The translations under genes and the position numbers were made by a program. Source: Okapia johnstoni (taxonomy: Eukaryota > Chordata > Mammalia > Artiodactyla > Giraffidae). From it: a DNA stretch of 64,000 nt. The stretch spans positions 85,845,713 to 85,909,712 of the forward strand of contig CM044310.1 of NCBI GenBank assembly GCA_024291935.2. The letters run 5' to 3'. Below are positions 54,305-64,000 of this stretch, piece by piece. The stretch's first letter is position 1. Each line of letters begins with the position of its first letter. The notes under the pieces are model-generated. The model saw only the letters and a program-made list of their open reading frames with translations. It searched no databases and had not been told where the DNA came from.

Positions 54305-54840
54305 AAGTTTGGGTTATATGGCACTAGGTTTCAGTCCCAGCTCCACTATTTACTAGATCTGTAACTTCAGACATGCCTCTTAAGTTCTCCAAATCTCACT
54401 TTAGTTTCAGTAAAATGGGGATAATAACAATTGTTTCCTACACCTGTGTGATGGTTGTCAGGCTGAGAGGAGATACGCATATACAGTATAAAAGCATAGT
54501 TGTTGTTTAGTGGCCAAGTCATGTCTGATTCTTTTGTGACCTCATGGCTTGTAGCCCACCAGTCTCCCCTCTCCATGGGATTTCCCAGGCAAGAATACTG
54601 GAGTGGATTGCCATCTCCTTCTCCAGGGGATCTTCCTGATCCAGGGATCAAACTCATGCCTCCTGCATGGCAGGCGGATTCTTTATCAGTGAGCCACCTA
54701 GACCCAGCTTAAGTATTTTGAAATAAGTGCAGAGTACTCTGAGTGACTATGTGACTGCAGACTATGATGATAGCAATACTGAAGGTAGAATGTGCTAAAG
54801 GGGACAATAAAACATAGTAGGTGCTCAACAATGGTGACTT
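54305..54840 (+). repeat. MIR SINE split by a Bov-tA
   Basis: 'tttcagtcccagctccacta', 'agtttcagtaaaatggggat', and after the SINE 'aaaacatagtaggtgctcaa'. Confidence 0.72.
54505..54708 (-). mobile_element. Bov-tA SINE inside MIR
   Basis: 'ggccaagtcatgtctgattc', 'ccaggcaagaatactggag', 'cagtgagccacctag'. Confidence 0.9.
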
Positions 54841-55489
54841 TTTTTCCCCCTTATCCAAGAGAATCCAATGAGTCAGAACTATTGTGCTTTCCACACGTTT
54901 GCTTTATGGGCGTGAGCACTTTCTGATACTTTAACTATTCAGAGCAGGGCTTTGACTGACTTTTCCAAACAGCCTGAGGGAGAGACAAGGGACGTTTCCA
55001 GAGGTTGAGATATGTTCAGGGCTGCACGTCTAGTGGACACCGGGACATCACTAAATTATAGGCTGACATCCCCGGAGTCCTGAGTATGAGGGAATTGACT
55101 CCTTAATGGCCAACGCCTTGGGGACAAAAGTCCTTATGACCTAGCATGTTGAAACGTGAGAAAGGAAACGTCAAATGTCCTCCCGTATCTTGATGTGAGG
55201 GTGCCTCTGTTGGCCCCTGAGGCCATCCTTCTAGCCTTACCTAGTGGAGGGTTACGAGGTTCAGCCAAGGAGAGTGGCGAATCCTTTAATGCTGGGTTTC
55301 TGTCTTTATCCTCCCAGGGCTTCCCACAGGCAGACTTGCCCTCCTGCCTTCCCTAAACCTCCATCCTTGTGCGGAAGGAGCTGGTAACCAGACATTGACA
55401 CCTGGGGGAGGACCGCCTGAGAGCCTTTGTAGTCAATGTTACAATAGTAACTATTAATGAAATGATGCTTTCCTGGATCTTCTGTTTGT
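54841..55489. other. Unique non-coding stretch
   Basis: No recognised repeat or gene. Confidence 0.45.
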
Positions 55490-55890
55490 TTTTTAATTTT
55501 TACTATGCTATGTTGGTCTCTGCCATATGACAATGTAAATCAGCCATAATTATACATATATCTCCTCCCCCTTGAGCCTCCCTCCTCTCCTCCCATCCCA
55601 CACCTCTAGGTGATCACAGAGCGCTAGACTGGGCTTCCTGTGTTATACAGTGACTTCTCACCAGCTATCCTTTATACATGTGAGAGTGTATATATGTCGA
55701 TGCTACTTTCTCCATTCATCCTGCTCTCTCCCTCCCCTCATTGTGTCTGCAAGCCCATTCTCTACATCTGCGTCTCCACTGCTTCCCTGCAAACAGGTTC
55801 ACCAGTACCATTATCCTAGATTCTATAAATGTGTGTTAATATACAATATTTGTTTTTCTCTTTCGGACTCAATCCATCTTTTAATTCCTT
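55490..55890 (-). mobile_element. Ruminant L1 3' UTR, antisense
   Basis: 'gtaaatcagccataattata', 'cacctctaggtgatcacaga', 'gacttctcaccagctatc', 'tgtttttctctttcggac'. The 151-codon plus frame at 55650-56105 is antisense to this element. Confidence 0.85.
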
Positions 55891-55924
55891 CCACATGCTC
55901 CAAGCTAGAGAGTAGTTTGTGCAG

Positions 55925-56030
55925 GAAAAAAACTGAGCCCCAAAGAGGGGAAGTGATTTTGTGGTTGTTACACGTAAAGCTGGGATATGAACTCACCTCT
56001 GTTGGATGCCGGAACCCTAGTGTCTTTCCC
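55925..56030 (-). repeat. MIR fragment
   Basis: 'aactgagccccaaagagggg', 'aagtgattttg', 'aagctgggatatgaactcac'. Confidence 0.55.
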
Positions 56031-56649
56031 CACGGCATCCCTGGGATCTCCTTTTCTGTGTCCAGGTGCTTGAGTCCATCAGCTCAGTCTTACCTCCCCA
56101 CCTAACCTCATCCCACCCTAGCCTCTTCTCTCAGACTCACACAGAAACTCTGCTCTTCTGGAACCTCTGACATCATTCAGCTTGTACTTAATGCTGCTTC
56201 AAATGACAGTCCTCATCCCCCCACCCTGGGATGAACTGGGGCACTTTTTAACGTCTCCTAATACATTTGGTTCTCTGGCTGACACTGAATACCTTGTTAC
56301 TTTCACCTCTGGTGAAAGACAGTGGCATCTGGCTTCTGCGCTTATCTCCTGCGCTTGTTCAAGGATCACTCTATTTCCTCTTCTCCCGAAAATACCTGAC
56401 CCTCCTTGTGGCTCAGATAATAGGGGTGGTGCCCAGTGGCTGCTGTCTCAGGGGCATTCCTGGTCCCCAAGGGGAAGAGGGCCTTGCACTGGCTCAAAGC
56501 TATGAGAATTCTCCTAAAAGTGTCCCAGGTACCCTAGGGAAAGAAGTGACTTTTTTGGTTCACTCTTGTATGCGAAACATTTACTGGTTGTTTAGTAGAA
56601 TGGAAGGGCTGAAATGTTCATTGTAGTAACATGGTAGAGATTGCTAGTT
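56031..56649. other. Unique non-coding stretch
   Basis: No recognised repeat or gene. Confidence 0.45.
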
Positions 56650-57125
56650 GACCAGCTAACACCCATTCTCCCCTTATTCCTCACCAAAAGGACTCTAATC
56701 ACATAGTAGTGCAGCCAGCTATAAGACTATTTCCCCCAACCTCCTCTGAGACTTAATTCTGGCCAGTGAGATGCAACTAGAAATTGTTGGGAGAGCCATT
56801 CAGGATATCTCCATAAATAATGACTGCTGAGGAAGGCCTTTTTTGTTCTTAGTTCCTTCTCCCTCCTGAAGCATAGGTGTGATGGCAGGAGTATCAGCAG
56901 CCATTTTAGATCATGAGGTAGCTGCAGATGGAAATAACATACTAAGAAGAATGGAGAAAGAGAATGACAGAAGGCGCCTGGTCCCTGAGGAACCATGGAA
57001 CCACTGTATCAACCCTGGACTGCCTACCTCAGTATTTCGTTCATATATATAGCAATGACCTGTTAAATGTTTCTGTTATTTTGAGTTTTCTATTACATGC
57101 AATTGGGTATAATCATTACTGATAC
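56650..57125 (+). repeat. LTR-like relic
   Basis: 'taattctggccagtgagatg', 'ggtgtgatggcaggagtatc', 'cagcagccattttagatcat', 'tggactgcctacctcag' and an end 'atcattactgatac' match an old mammalian LTR pattern. Family name uncertain. Confidence 0.45.
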
Positions 57126-57127
57126 AT

Positions 57128-57277
57128 AAGGATGAGATGGTTGGATGGCATCACTGACTCGATGGACATGGGTTTGGGTAAACTCCGGGAGTTGGTGATG
57201 GACAGGGAGGCCTGGTGTGCTGCGATTCATGGGGTCACAAAGAGTCAGACACAACTGAGTGACTGAACTGAACTGAA
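57128..57277 (+). mobile_element. BovB LINE 3' end, short
   Basis: 'gatgagatggttggatggca', 'gagttggtgatggacaggga', ends 'gactgaactgaactgaa'. Confidence 0.9.
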
Positions 57278-57279
57278 CA

Positions 57280-57745
57280 CTTAAAAGCAGATGGCATATG
57301 TATGTGAAAGATTGTTCACTGCTGTATCATTTGTAATTGCAAAACATTGAAAAACCTCTAAAAATCCACGATATGAGACTGGTTGCATCATTGTGATGTA
57401 TCTACCCAATGGCGTTCTATGTGGCTATAAAAATGATTGAGGATAAGATCTGTAGCCTTAAGTGGGAGTGATTTAAAGAACATATTGTTAAAGTAGGATG
57501 CTACCTTTTGTGTAGAATGAGGGGGGAGAAAATATATATGTATTTGCTCATTTGTGCAAAAAAAAGTGCTAGAAGGATTAAACAGAAACTAATGAAACAG
57601 TCACAGGAAGTGAGTGGGAGTGGGGTTGAAAGAGGAGAAGGAATGGGAGGGAGTAACAGGTCTCTAGTATACTTTTTTGTACACTTCTGACTTTTGGAAC
57701 CATGTTACTATTTCATGTGCTAGAAAAAAGAGAAATAAAATCAAC
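57280..57745 (+). repeat. Old L1 3' region
   Basis: 'tgtaattgcaaaacattgaa', 'gttctatgtggctataaaaa', 'gatgctaccttttgtgtag'. Confidence 0.55.
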
Positions 57746-57769
57746 AGAGTTGGGGAAAAGTCTTAAAAT

Positions 57770-58235
57770 GAGATACAAGTGAAGACAAATGAACTGAACC
57801 ATTTTTCAAATGAAATGCACAGCCACACTGAAAGGAAGGGTCAGGGGGAGCTGACCCCAGTGATTTTGGAACACTGTGTTTGGATGAAAGATAAAAAGAA
57901 TCCTACTTGAGTCTTTAACTCTAGATAGTTGGTTTCTTTTTTGCAGGTATATAGGTTAGCAATGCTGAAAATACTGGAATTGAGCAGATAAGTAAATACA
58001 TTGTACATAATGGGAGCCAGGTTTCTCATTGACAGGGAAGGGAATCACATATAGGGAAAAAAGAAAGATCTAACGAACTCTGACATGTTGGATTGGAATT
58101 GGAGGTACAATGCTCATTGGAATTGGAGGTACAATGGGTAGGGGTTATGTATGGAATCCCTTGGTACAATTCTTGCAAATTTTTCTGTAAATCTGAAAGT
58201 AGGTCAATATTGAAAAATTAAAAGAAACTAAAATG
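57770..58235 (+). repeat. Old LINE tail
   Basis: 'ggtacaattcttgcaaattt' and 'ttctgtaaatctgaaagtag' resemble an L1 terminus. A 21-bp unit, 'attggaattggaggtacaat' plus g, occurs twice (58092-58112 and 58116-58136). Confidence 0.4.
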
Positions 58236-58834
58236 GATGGCTCGCTTGTGAGAGTTGAGACTGAGGCTTGAACCCAATCCTTCAGGTCCCCGGTCAGGGT
58301 TCTCTTTCTTGTCGCACAGCCTTCTCTTCCTTCTCGGTGTGGACCTAGGGAGGAACCTCAGGTGAAAATCAACGCTGGGCAAATGGATTTCCCATCCCCC
58401 TGCCCATCCATCGGTGGGAAGGATCCCTGGCATGCGCACAGAAGAGGAGCGGGTACCCTCTGTGGGGGCTGAGGCCACATCTCTAGGATCTTTTGTTGCT
58501 GCTGGAGCACTAGACCAGGAGGTGTCTGTCTGGGTTCCAGTGTGGACACAGGTAAGGGAGTGTGGCTCAGCCTTTGAGGGTCTTCTCTGTACACTCATCT
58601 TCCTCCCTGACCCACTGATCCTCCTGTCTTCCCTAAACATGTGCAGGAAGATTTTTTTCAATGTGATATATCCCTCCCTTTATTAACTCTTTTCCTGTAT
58701 CTTGGATAAGGCCATTCCTCTCATAGGCTTCTTATATTTCAAAATGTTGCTTCCCTAGAGTTTCAATAGTAATTCAATGCAACGGCCAAAAGAAGAAAGG
58801 AATGAGTCTTTTCCCTTGTTAGCCATTCCCTGTC
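58236..58834. other. Unique non-coding stretch
   Basis: No recognised repeat. The 147-codon minus frame at 58218-58661 has no recognisable domain. Confidence 0.45.
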
Positions 58835-58984
58835 TTGTTCAGTAGCTAAGTCGTGTCAGACTCTTTGCGACCCACGAACTGCAGCATGCCAGGCTTCCCT
58901 GTCCTTTGCTATCTCCCTGAGTTTGCTCAGACTTGTGTCCACTGAGTCAGTGATGCCATCCAACCATCTCATCCTCTGTCATAG
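58835..58984 (-). mobile_element. BovB LINE 3' end, antisense
   Basis: 'agctaagtcgtgtcagactc', 'gtttgctcagacttgtgtcc', 'gatgccatccaaccatctca'. Confidence 0.85.
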
Positions 58985-59034
58985 TCCAGTATTTTTATCA
59001 TTATGACGATTATTATGAATAAATTATGTTTCCA

Positions 59035-59155
59035 ATAGAGTGAAAGCTCCAGGAGGGCAGGGACTTGATTCATTTTGTGTCACTGGCACATTATTGAATG
59101 AATTAATTAATAAATATTGTTATCCTTGATAAATATTCTTGAATGAATAAAAATA
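59035..59155 (+). repeat. L2 3' terminus
   Basis: 'gaaagctccaggagggcagg', 'cactggcacattattgaatg' and the 'ataaatattcttgaatgaat' end. Confidence 0.6.
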
Positions 59156-59224
59156 AGCAAAGGAGTCACTCCTTGACCCCAGAAGTTCCTGACTGTTTTG
59201 TGCCCATCTGGTGTAGCTGGCCTG

Positions 59225-59309
59225 CCTTCCTCCCTCCCTCCCTCCCTCCTTCTCTCCCCACTTCCTTCCTTCCTCTTCTCCTTTCTCTCTTTTCTTCCCA
59301 CCTCCCCTT
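59225..59309. repeat. Polypyrimidine tract
   Basis: About 85 bp almost purely C/T, with (TCCC)n and (TTCC)n parts. Triplex-prone. Confidence 0.9.
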
Positions 59310-59430
59310 CCTGCTCTTCATGAGATGTACCCAAGTTTAGTGGGGATCAGCCATGAGGCAGTCTATAAGAAATCAGTTACTCTGAATAAAGCCCTACACT
59401 TCCTATTTCCGTATATCCCTACACTGTGAA

Positions 59431-59657
59431 TGGGGCCTCCCTGGTGGTTCAGTGGTAAAGAATCTGCCTGCAATGCAAGAGTTGCAGGAGACGCAGGTCC
59501 CATCACTGGGCTGGGAAGATCCCCTGGAGGAGGGCATGGCAAGCCATTCCAGTGTTCTTGCCTGGAGAATCCCATGGATAGAGGAGCCTGGCGGGCTACA
59601 GTCCATGGAATTGCAAGAGTTGGACACGGCTGAAGTGACTTAGCAGGCACACACTCA
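59431..59657 (+). mobile_element. Bov-tA SINE
   Basis: 'ggggcctccctggtggttc', 'gaggagggcatggcaagcc', 'gacttagcaggcacacac'. Perfect 12-bp TSD 'ctacactgtgaa' at 59419-59430 and 59658-59669. Confidence 0.93.
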
Positions 59658-59964
59658 CTACACTGTGAAGTATCTGGAAGGGCATGTGGGCAGAGGCTGT
59701 GGCCGTGAGGAACCCAGTGTTACTCATAGCTGACCTTGAACACATGTGAAGGTGGAGGAAGGGGCAGAATCTCTCTTGAGCCCTAGCAATCTCAGCCTCA
59801 GGTTGGCATGTGGCACTTTCTCCCTTGACCACTTTCATTCCCTTCTTCCCTGCCCTTTGGCCTGCCCTCCCTCCAGCATCCTCCACCCTGGGCACCCCAC
59901 AGAAGTCCACATCTCAGAGCTGGCCCCCGTCTCCATTCTGGAAGGACCGCAGGCTTTGCTGAGG

Positions 59965-60122
59965 AGCACCTGGGCCAGTGTTTCTCTCACTTCAGTCAGC
60001 TCTCTCATCACCCAGAGAGTCCTAAGCAAATACAGCTTCTGATTCAGTGGATCTGGGAGGGCCCTGAGACTCTGCATTTCCAACAAGCTCTGAGGGTGAT
60101 GATGCTGATGTTGCTGGTACAG
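59965..60122. repeat. MER5A-like hAT fragment
   Basis: 'gccagtgtttctctcacttc', 'cttctgattcagtggatctg', 'gactctgcatttccaacaag'. Confidence 0.6.
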
Positions 60123-60559
60123 GGATGACATATTGGGTACTAGAGACCTAGAAGTTGGACAAGCCTTTCTTCTGCTAATGTGGATGGCCTCATACAGCAA
60201 ACTGCTGGTGTATGAACTCTATTGGAAACCCCGTTCTACCAGGACTGGAGATGGAATGAGAGGAGTGGACAGGGCCCCTCACCCTGTCCTGTGCTCACTT
60301 AAAAGGATAAAATCAAAGGTGACAGACTCGAACTTACCCCTCTGGCACATCTGCTCCCAGGCCCAGGCCCTGCTCCCAGGCACTGCCCTCCGTGCAGAGG
60401 GTGGGCTGCAGTGAGAGCTGGTGCACTGGGCCCATCCGAGACAGACCCAGCCCAAGTGCATCAGGGTCCCAGGGTCTGGGTCAGAGCAGTTGGTCAGGTT
60501 GAACAAGTGGCTGAGCTTGGGTTTCCCTATGCACACACTGGGAACAACAATAGCTATTG
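60123..60559. other. Unique non-coding stretch
   Basis: No recognised repeat or gene. Confidence 0.45.
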
Positions 60560-61000
60560 CCTAGGTTTGTTGTTGTCATCAATAAAAATAATATTTGTAA
60601 TGTAGTAAGTAATTATTAGGCAAGAGGCAATCATTGTGCATGATGCATTGTTCTAAGCACGAACTAACTCATTTAACTCTGTTAACAATGAGGGGGGATT
60701 TCCCTGGTGGTCCAGTGGTTAGGACTCTGAGCTCTCGCTGCTGAAGGTCTGGGTTCGATTCCCAGTCAGGGAACTAAGATCTCACAAACTGCACAGTGCT
60801 GCAAGAAAGCAAATAAATAAAATAAAAATTAAAAATAAAGCCTATCAGGGAGTTAAAATTAGAAATATTCTTTCTGTTTTAAAGCAAGAAAAGTTCAGAG
60901 AGGCGCAGTGAGTAGCCCAAGGTCACATAGTTAGGGAGTGATGAAACTGGGATTTGAACCAAGGGGGTCTGACCCTGCTGCTTCATGAATATCTGGGGGT
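60560..61000 (-). repeat. MIR SINE split by a CHR SINE
   Basis: 'gcattgttctaagcacgaac', 'taactcatttaactctgtta'; after the SINE 'cagagaggcgcagtgagtag', 'cccaaggtcacatagttagg'. Confidence 0.65.
60693..60838 (+). mobile_element. CHR-type tRNA-Glu SINE (short form)
   Basis: 'gatttccctggtggtccag', 'gttcgattcccagtcaggg', A-rich tail. Confidence 0.9.
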
Positions 61001-61007
61001 GTTTGGT

Positions 61008-61035
61008 GAATGAATGAATGAATGAATGAATGAAT
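61008..61035. repeat. (GAAT)n microsatellite
   Basis: Seven GAAT units. Confidence 0.95.
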
Positions 61036-61124
61036 CTCAGCTCCACTGTGAGGTCCAGAGAAATTGCTCTCTATCTCTCTCATGCATATTAGTTATTTAA
61101 AAACAACAACCAAAAAAAAGCTTT

Positions 61125-61345
61125 TTGAAGAGCTAACATATTCACATCGTTCAACAGAAACAAAGGGATAGAAACTGAAAAATATCCCTCAGGGCCTTGA
61201 TCCCCAGCCACCCAGTTCCTTTCTTTAAGGTGACCACTCTTACCAGCTTCTTATACAAACAAATGTATATTCTCCTTTTAATTCAGACGACAGCATGCCA
61301 CATGGAGTGTTCTGCCTGGTATTTTTCACTCCATGAAGGTCACTC
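61125..61345 (-). repeat. Old LINE fragment
   Basis: 'cccagccacccagttccttt', 'gtgaccactcttaccagctt', 'gtgttctgcctggta' fit an old antisense L1. Confidence 0.45.
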
Positions 61346-61656
61346 ACTTTACAGGAAGACTTTCTTAAACTCCGTGCCCCTCCCCCAAGCCTGAATGTCT
61401 TCATCTGTGCCTTTGACGAGGGTGGCAATAAACATTGAATAAAATGCACGGAAAGTGTTTACCATGGGGGCCTATCGAATAATAAACACTTCACTCCATC
61501 TAATTGATTGTATTTTATTGAAGCAGGGTAACGGAAGTGAGAGTTGAAATGGCCTCCGCTCTGGACGGGCCTCGGAGGCCAATCCTGGCTCCTGAAGGTG
61601 ACGAGCCTTCCTGCTGAAGTTCGTGGCCAGATAATGAGCCATTCACCCCTGAAGAC

Positions 61657-61685
61657 AGGAAGGAAGGAAGGAAGGAAGGAAGGAG
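61657..61685. repeat. (GGAA)n microsatellite
   Basis: About seven GGAA units, which can act as ETS-type binding arrays. Confidence 0.95.
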
Positions 61686-62714
61686 CAAACTAAAATATGG
61701 ACGACGAAAACTTCAAAACCACTCTGAAAAATAGAACCCCCCACCCCCACCTTCAGCCCCTTTCAACGGCCTCGCCAGCACTGAGGTGGACACCATCTGG
61801 CTTCAAACACTTTCCCTCCACACCCCAGCATCAAGTCAAGTGAAGTGCGATGGGAGGAGAGAAATAAATGGGGTTGGTTCACACAGAGCCTCTAGATTCC
61901 ATGCTACAGTGATGAATAATGTCCAAGGCCCAGAAAACACACAGCTCAATTGGGTCTGGGCCTCTTATTCATACAGAGGTGTGAGCAGAGGGGAGCAGAG
62001 CTCTGGTCCTGCGAAGTTTGTGGAGCTATGATTCCAGGGCCCTGGCAGAAGCCCCTGGTGACTGGAACAGTCTGCTACCCAGGCAGGTGGCCTGCCTGGC
62101 TCCCCACTCTGGACCTCCTGCTGGTAAGGATGTCATAGGCCCACACCGATCTGGGCATGGGAGGCGGGTCTCTTACTATCATGAATTCATTTCTTTCCTC
62201 CTGGCCATTGAAATCCCATTAAAATAAAAAAGACCCCAACATAACGTTTAAATAGTAGTAAGTTTCTTCTAATCTCTCTGTATTTTTTTTTATCACCGTT
62301 TAAAAGAGTTTTTTCAAATTACCCTTGGAAACTCCCACTATCTAATAATTATCAGAAAAAAACGGAGAGAGGAAAAGGAAAGGGGAGGGAGAAAAAAAAA
62401 AGCCCACAAGAGGCAGGGAAGGTCTGCTTTGTCAGGGAGAAGGAAATAAAGAGAAATCAGCCCAGCTTCAAAGGGCGCATTTCCATAATTGCCCTGTAAC
62501 TTTGGCAAAATAAATCTGAGCGGCTGAGAAGAGCACAGTCTCTCAGATGAGTGCACTCTAAAGGCCCCGAGGGCTGTGGGCCCACTTGTTAGCCGCCCAG
62601 AGCAGTGAGAGAATGCAGGACAAAAGCCATGAAATCACAGCCTTCTCGTCCTAGATGGCCAGCCCCAGAGAAGGACCTTACCCGGCCTGCCTCCGTCAGG
62701 CTCCCTGTCATGGG

Positions 62715-62745
62715 ACACGCGCATGCGTGCGCGCACACACACATG
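62715..62745. repeat. Alternating purine-pyrimidine tract (Z-DNA-prone)
   Basis: 31 bp of unbroken alternation containing 'cgcgcatgcgtgcgcgcac'. Confidence 0.9.
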
Positions 62746-63224
62746 AACTCCGGTTTAAATAAACAAGTAAATAAACAGATGTATTTATGTGCATGGAAGG
62801 ACTGGCAACAGTTAAGAGGTGGCAATAATTAGGAGGAAGGAGTTAAGCTTTCAGCTGTGACCATACTCCTGTAACCTGCTCCCAATATAAATATCCAGGG
62901 AAAAAGGCTCCAACTTTCCAGGCACGCATCCTCTTTAGGGTTGACTCTGTCCCTCTGGCCCAAGACGATGCCACCTCCAGTGTCTCCTCAGGCACCAGGC
63001 TTGAGCTGAAAATCTACTCTTTCTTTTTCCTAGGCTGGCATAGTTTGCTGTTTGCCTCCCTCACTCCTGCTTCCCCATTCCAGGGCTAAAAAGTTTTTTT
63101 TTTTAAACAACAAAAACGCCCCACTTAGCGCCCTGTGTTAATGTTTGCCTCTGCAAAGCTGTGGTTTCTGGGAGAAAATACCTTCCCTGATTGCCCCAGA
63201 CACCTCTCCCCTCTCTCAACTCGA

Positions 63225-63423
63225 TCTTTCTCGAGCTTGGCGCTGTTGACATTTGGGACTGGATACTTCTTCCTTGCAGGGAGCCCCACTTTGCCTTATA
63301 GGACCTTCCCTGGTTTCCATCCATGAGATGCTAGTAGCACCCCTACCCAGTCATGACGACTGAAAGTATCTCCAGACATTGCCATCTGTCCCGGAAGTGG
63401 GGGGATCACCTGGTTGACGACTG
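63225..63423 (+). mobile_element. MER20 (hAT-Charlie) element
   Basis: 'ggcgctgttgacatttggga', 'gagatgctagtagcacccct', 'atctccagacattgccatct' and terminus 'ggttgacgactg'. Near full length. MER20 copies are known to carry enhancer activity in endometrial cells. Confidence 0.75.
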
Positions 63424-64000
63424 CTCTTAGGAGCTCTTCCGGGTCTCTTTGCCCTGAGTACTCATGCTTTCCAGCTTCAGGAAGAGAGGCCTTGTGGGGT
63501 TTTCCATCCAGACCATCAGGATGGCCTTGAGAGGGGCTGGAGCTTCTGTTCAAAGGGGAACAGCAGCAACATTAAAGCTAGGTTGGTGACACAAGAGATG
63601 GACATTTTTTGATGTGGTCAAGTAGGCTGGCTGGACCAGGTGACAATGACCAATTAGGATCCAGGGGAGGTTTCTAGAGAGGTTACGGGGCCTCTTCCTC
63701 CCTGTCATCGTCTGGGGAACCCACATTTCTTTCTTTTACACCTAATCCTAGCCAGTGTTGGATTTGTAAGAAATTCTGAAAAAATTCATCTAATCTGATC
63801 TCCTCCAAGTGGCAGTTGATGAAAGCCCGGGATCTTGAGAGTATGAAGCTTGCCCCCACTCCAGTTGCAAGTGCTTCTAACCACAGATGCAATTTTTACA
63901 CACCTGCAATGGCTCATTTTCATTTGATGGAGGTAGAAGGTACATACAACCAGAAACTACAGGATGCAGAGGACATTTCTAGAAGGATATAAATAATGAG
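63424..64000. other. Unique non-coding stretch to window end
   Basis: No recognised repeat or gene. Confidence 0.5.

Larger units (their letters stand above)
61346..63224. other. 1.9-kb repeat-free block, candidate conserved non-coding DNA
   Basis: Only simple repeats are seen. 62190-62560 is AT-rich ('atctaataattatcag' at 62340-62355; 'catttccataattgccc' at about 62479). No exon recognised. Confidence 0.4.

Noticed and set aside
1..64000. An undescribed multi-gene system
   Set aside because: No gene cluster, operon-like spacing or recognisable enzyme frame was found on either strand; everything with coding-like structure traces to retrotransposons.

Overview
This window is nuclear genomic DNA from a ruminant (Pecora: cattle, yak, buffalo, sheep, goat or deer). 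The evidence is about 24 copies of the tRNA-Glu-headed Bov-tA SINE, two headless BOV-A2 dimers, several 3' pieces of the RTE-type LINE BovB, about 17 CHR-type tRNA-Glu SINEs, and ruminant L1 3' ends. Species cannot be told from sequence alone. Underneath lie older mammalian repeats: MIR, L2, L1M, MER5A, MER20, MaLR LTRs, hAT and Tigger relics.

I recognise no protein-coding exon, rRNA, tRNA or snRNA gene expected to be functional. Longer open frames are shadows of repeats, mostly L1, L2, BovB and SINEs read in either direction. The only RNA-gene relic is a decayed 5S rRNA pseudogene at 5778-5894. The window is best read as intergenic or deep-intronic DNA.

Layout: 1-9.1 kb has a MaLR LTR split by a SINE, an L1 3' end, a local 79-bp duplication, the 5S/Bov-tA composite, a SINE-riddled L2 and a 1.6-kb repeat-free block. 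9.2-14.6 kb is a nested pile: L2, a twin-primed L1, MER5A, MIR and L2 split by L1, with young SINEs inside each. 14.6-17.35 kb is largely repeat-free. 17.35-18.77 kb is a head-to-tail retroposon stack, including a tRNA-head/BovB fusion. 19-34 kb mixes MIR, L2, L1 and SINEs with two opposed copies of a small hAT element and a 54-bp mariner remnant. 34-49 kb is sparser, with several repeat-poor AT-rich blocks, an intact solo MaLR LTR and a Tigger-like element. 49-61 kb is repeat-dense. 61.3-64 kb is mostly unique, with a Z-DNA-prone tract and a MER20.

There is no operon or gene system to describe. The biology is retrotransposition: BovB-mobilised SINEs and L1-mobilised CHR SINEs inserted repeatedly into older repeats, and many still carry target-site duplications (TSDs) that order the events. 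Repeat family names are from memory of consensus sequences, and element ends are approximate unless a TSD is cited. Whether the repeat-free blocks are conserved enhancers cannot be judged without alignment.
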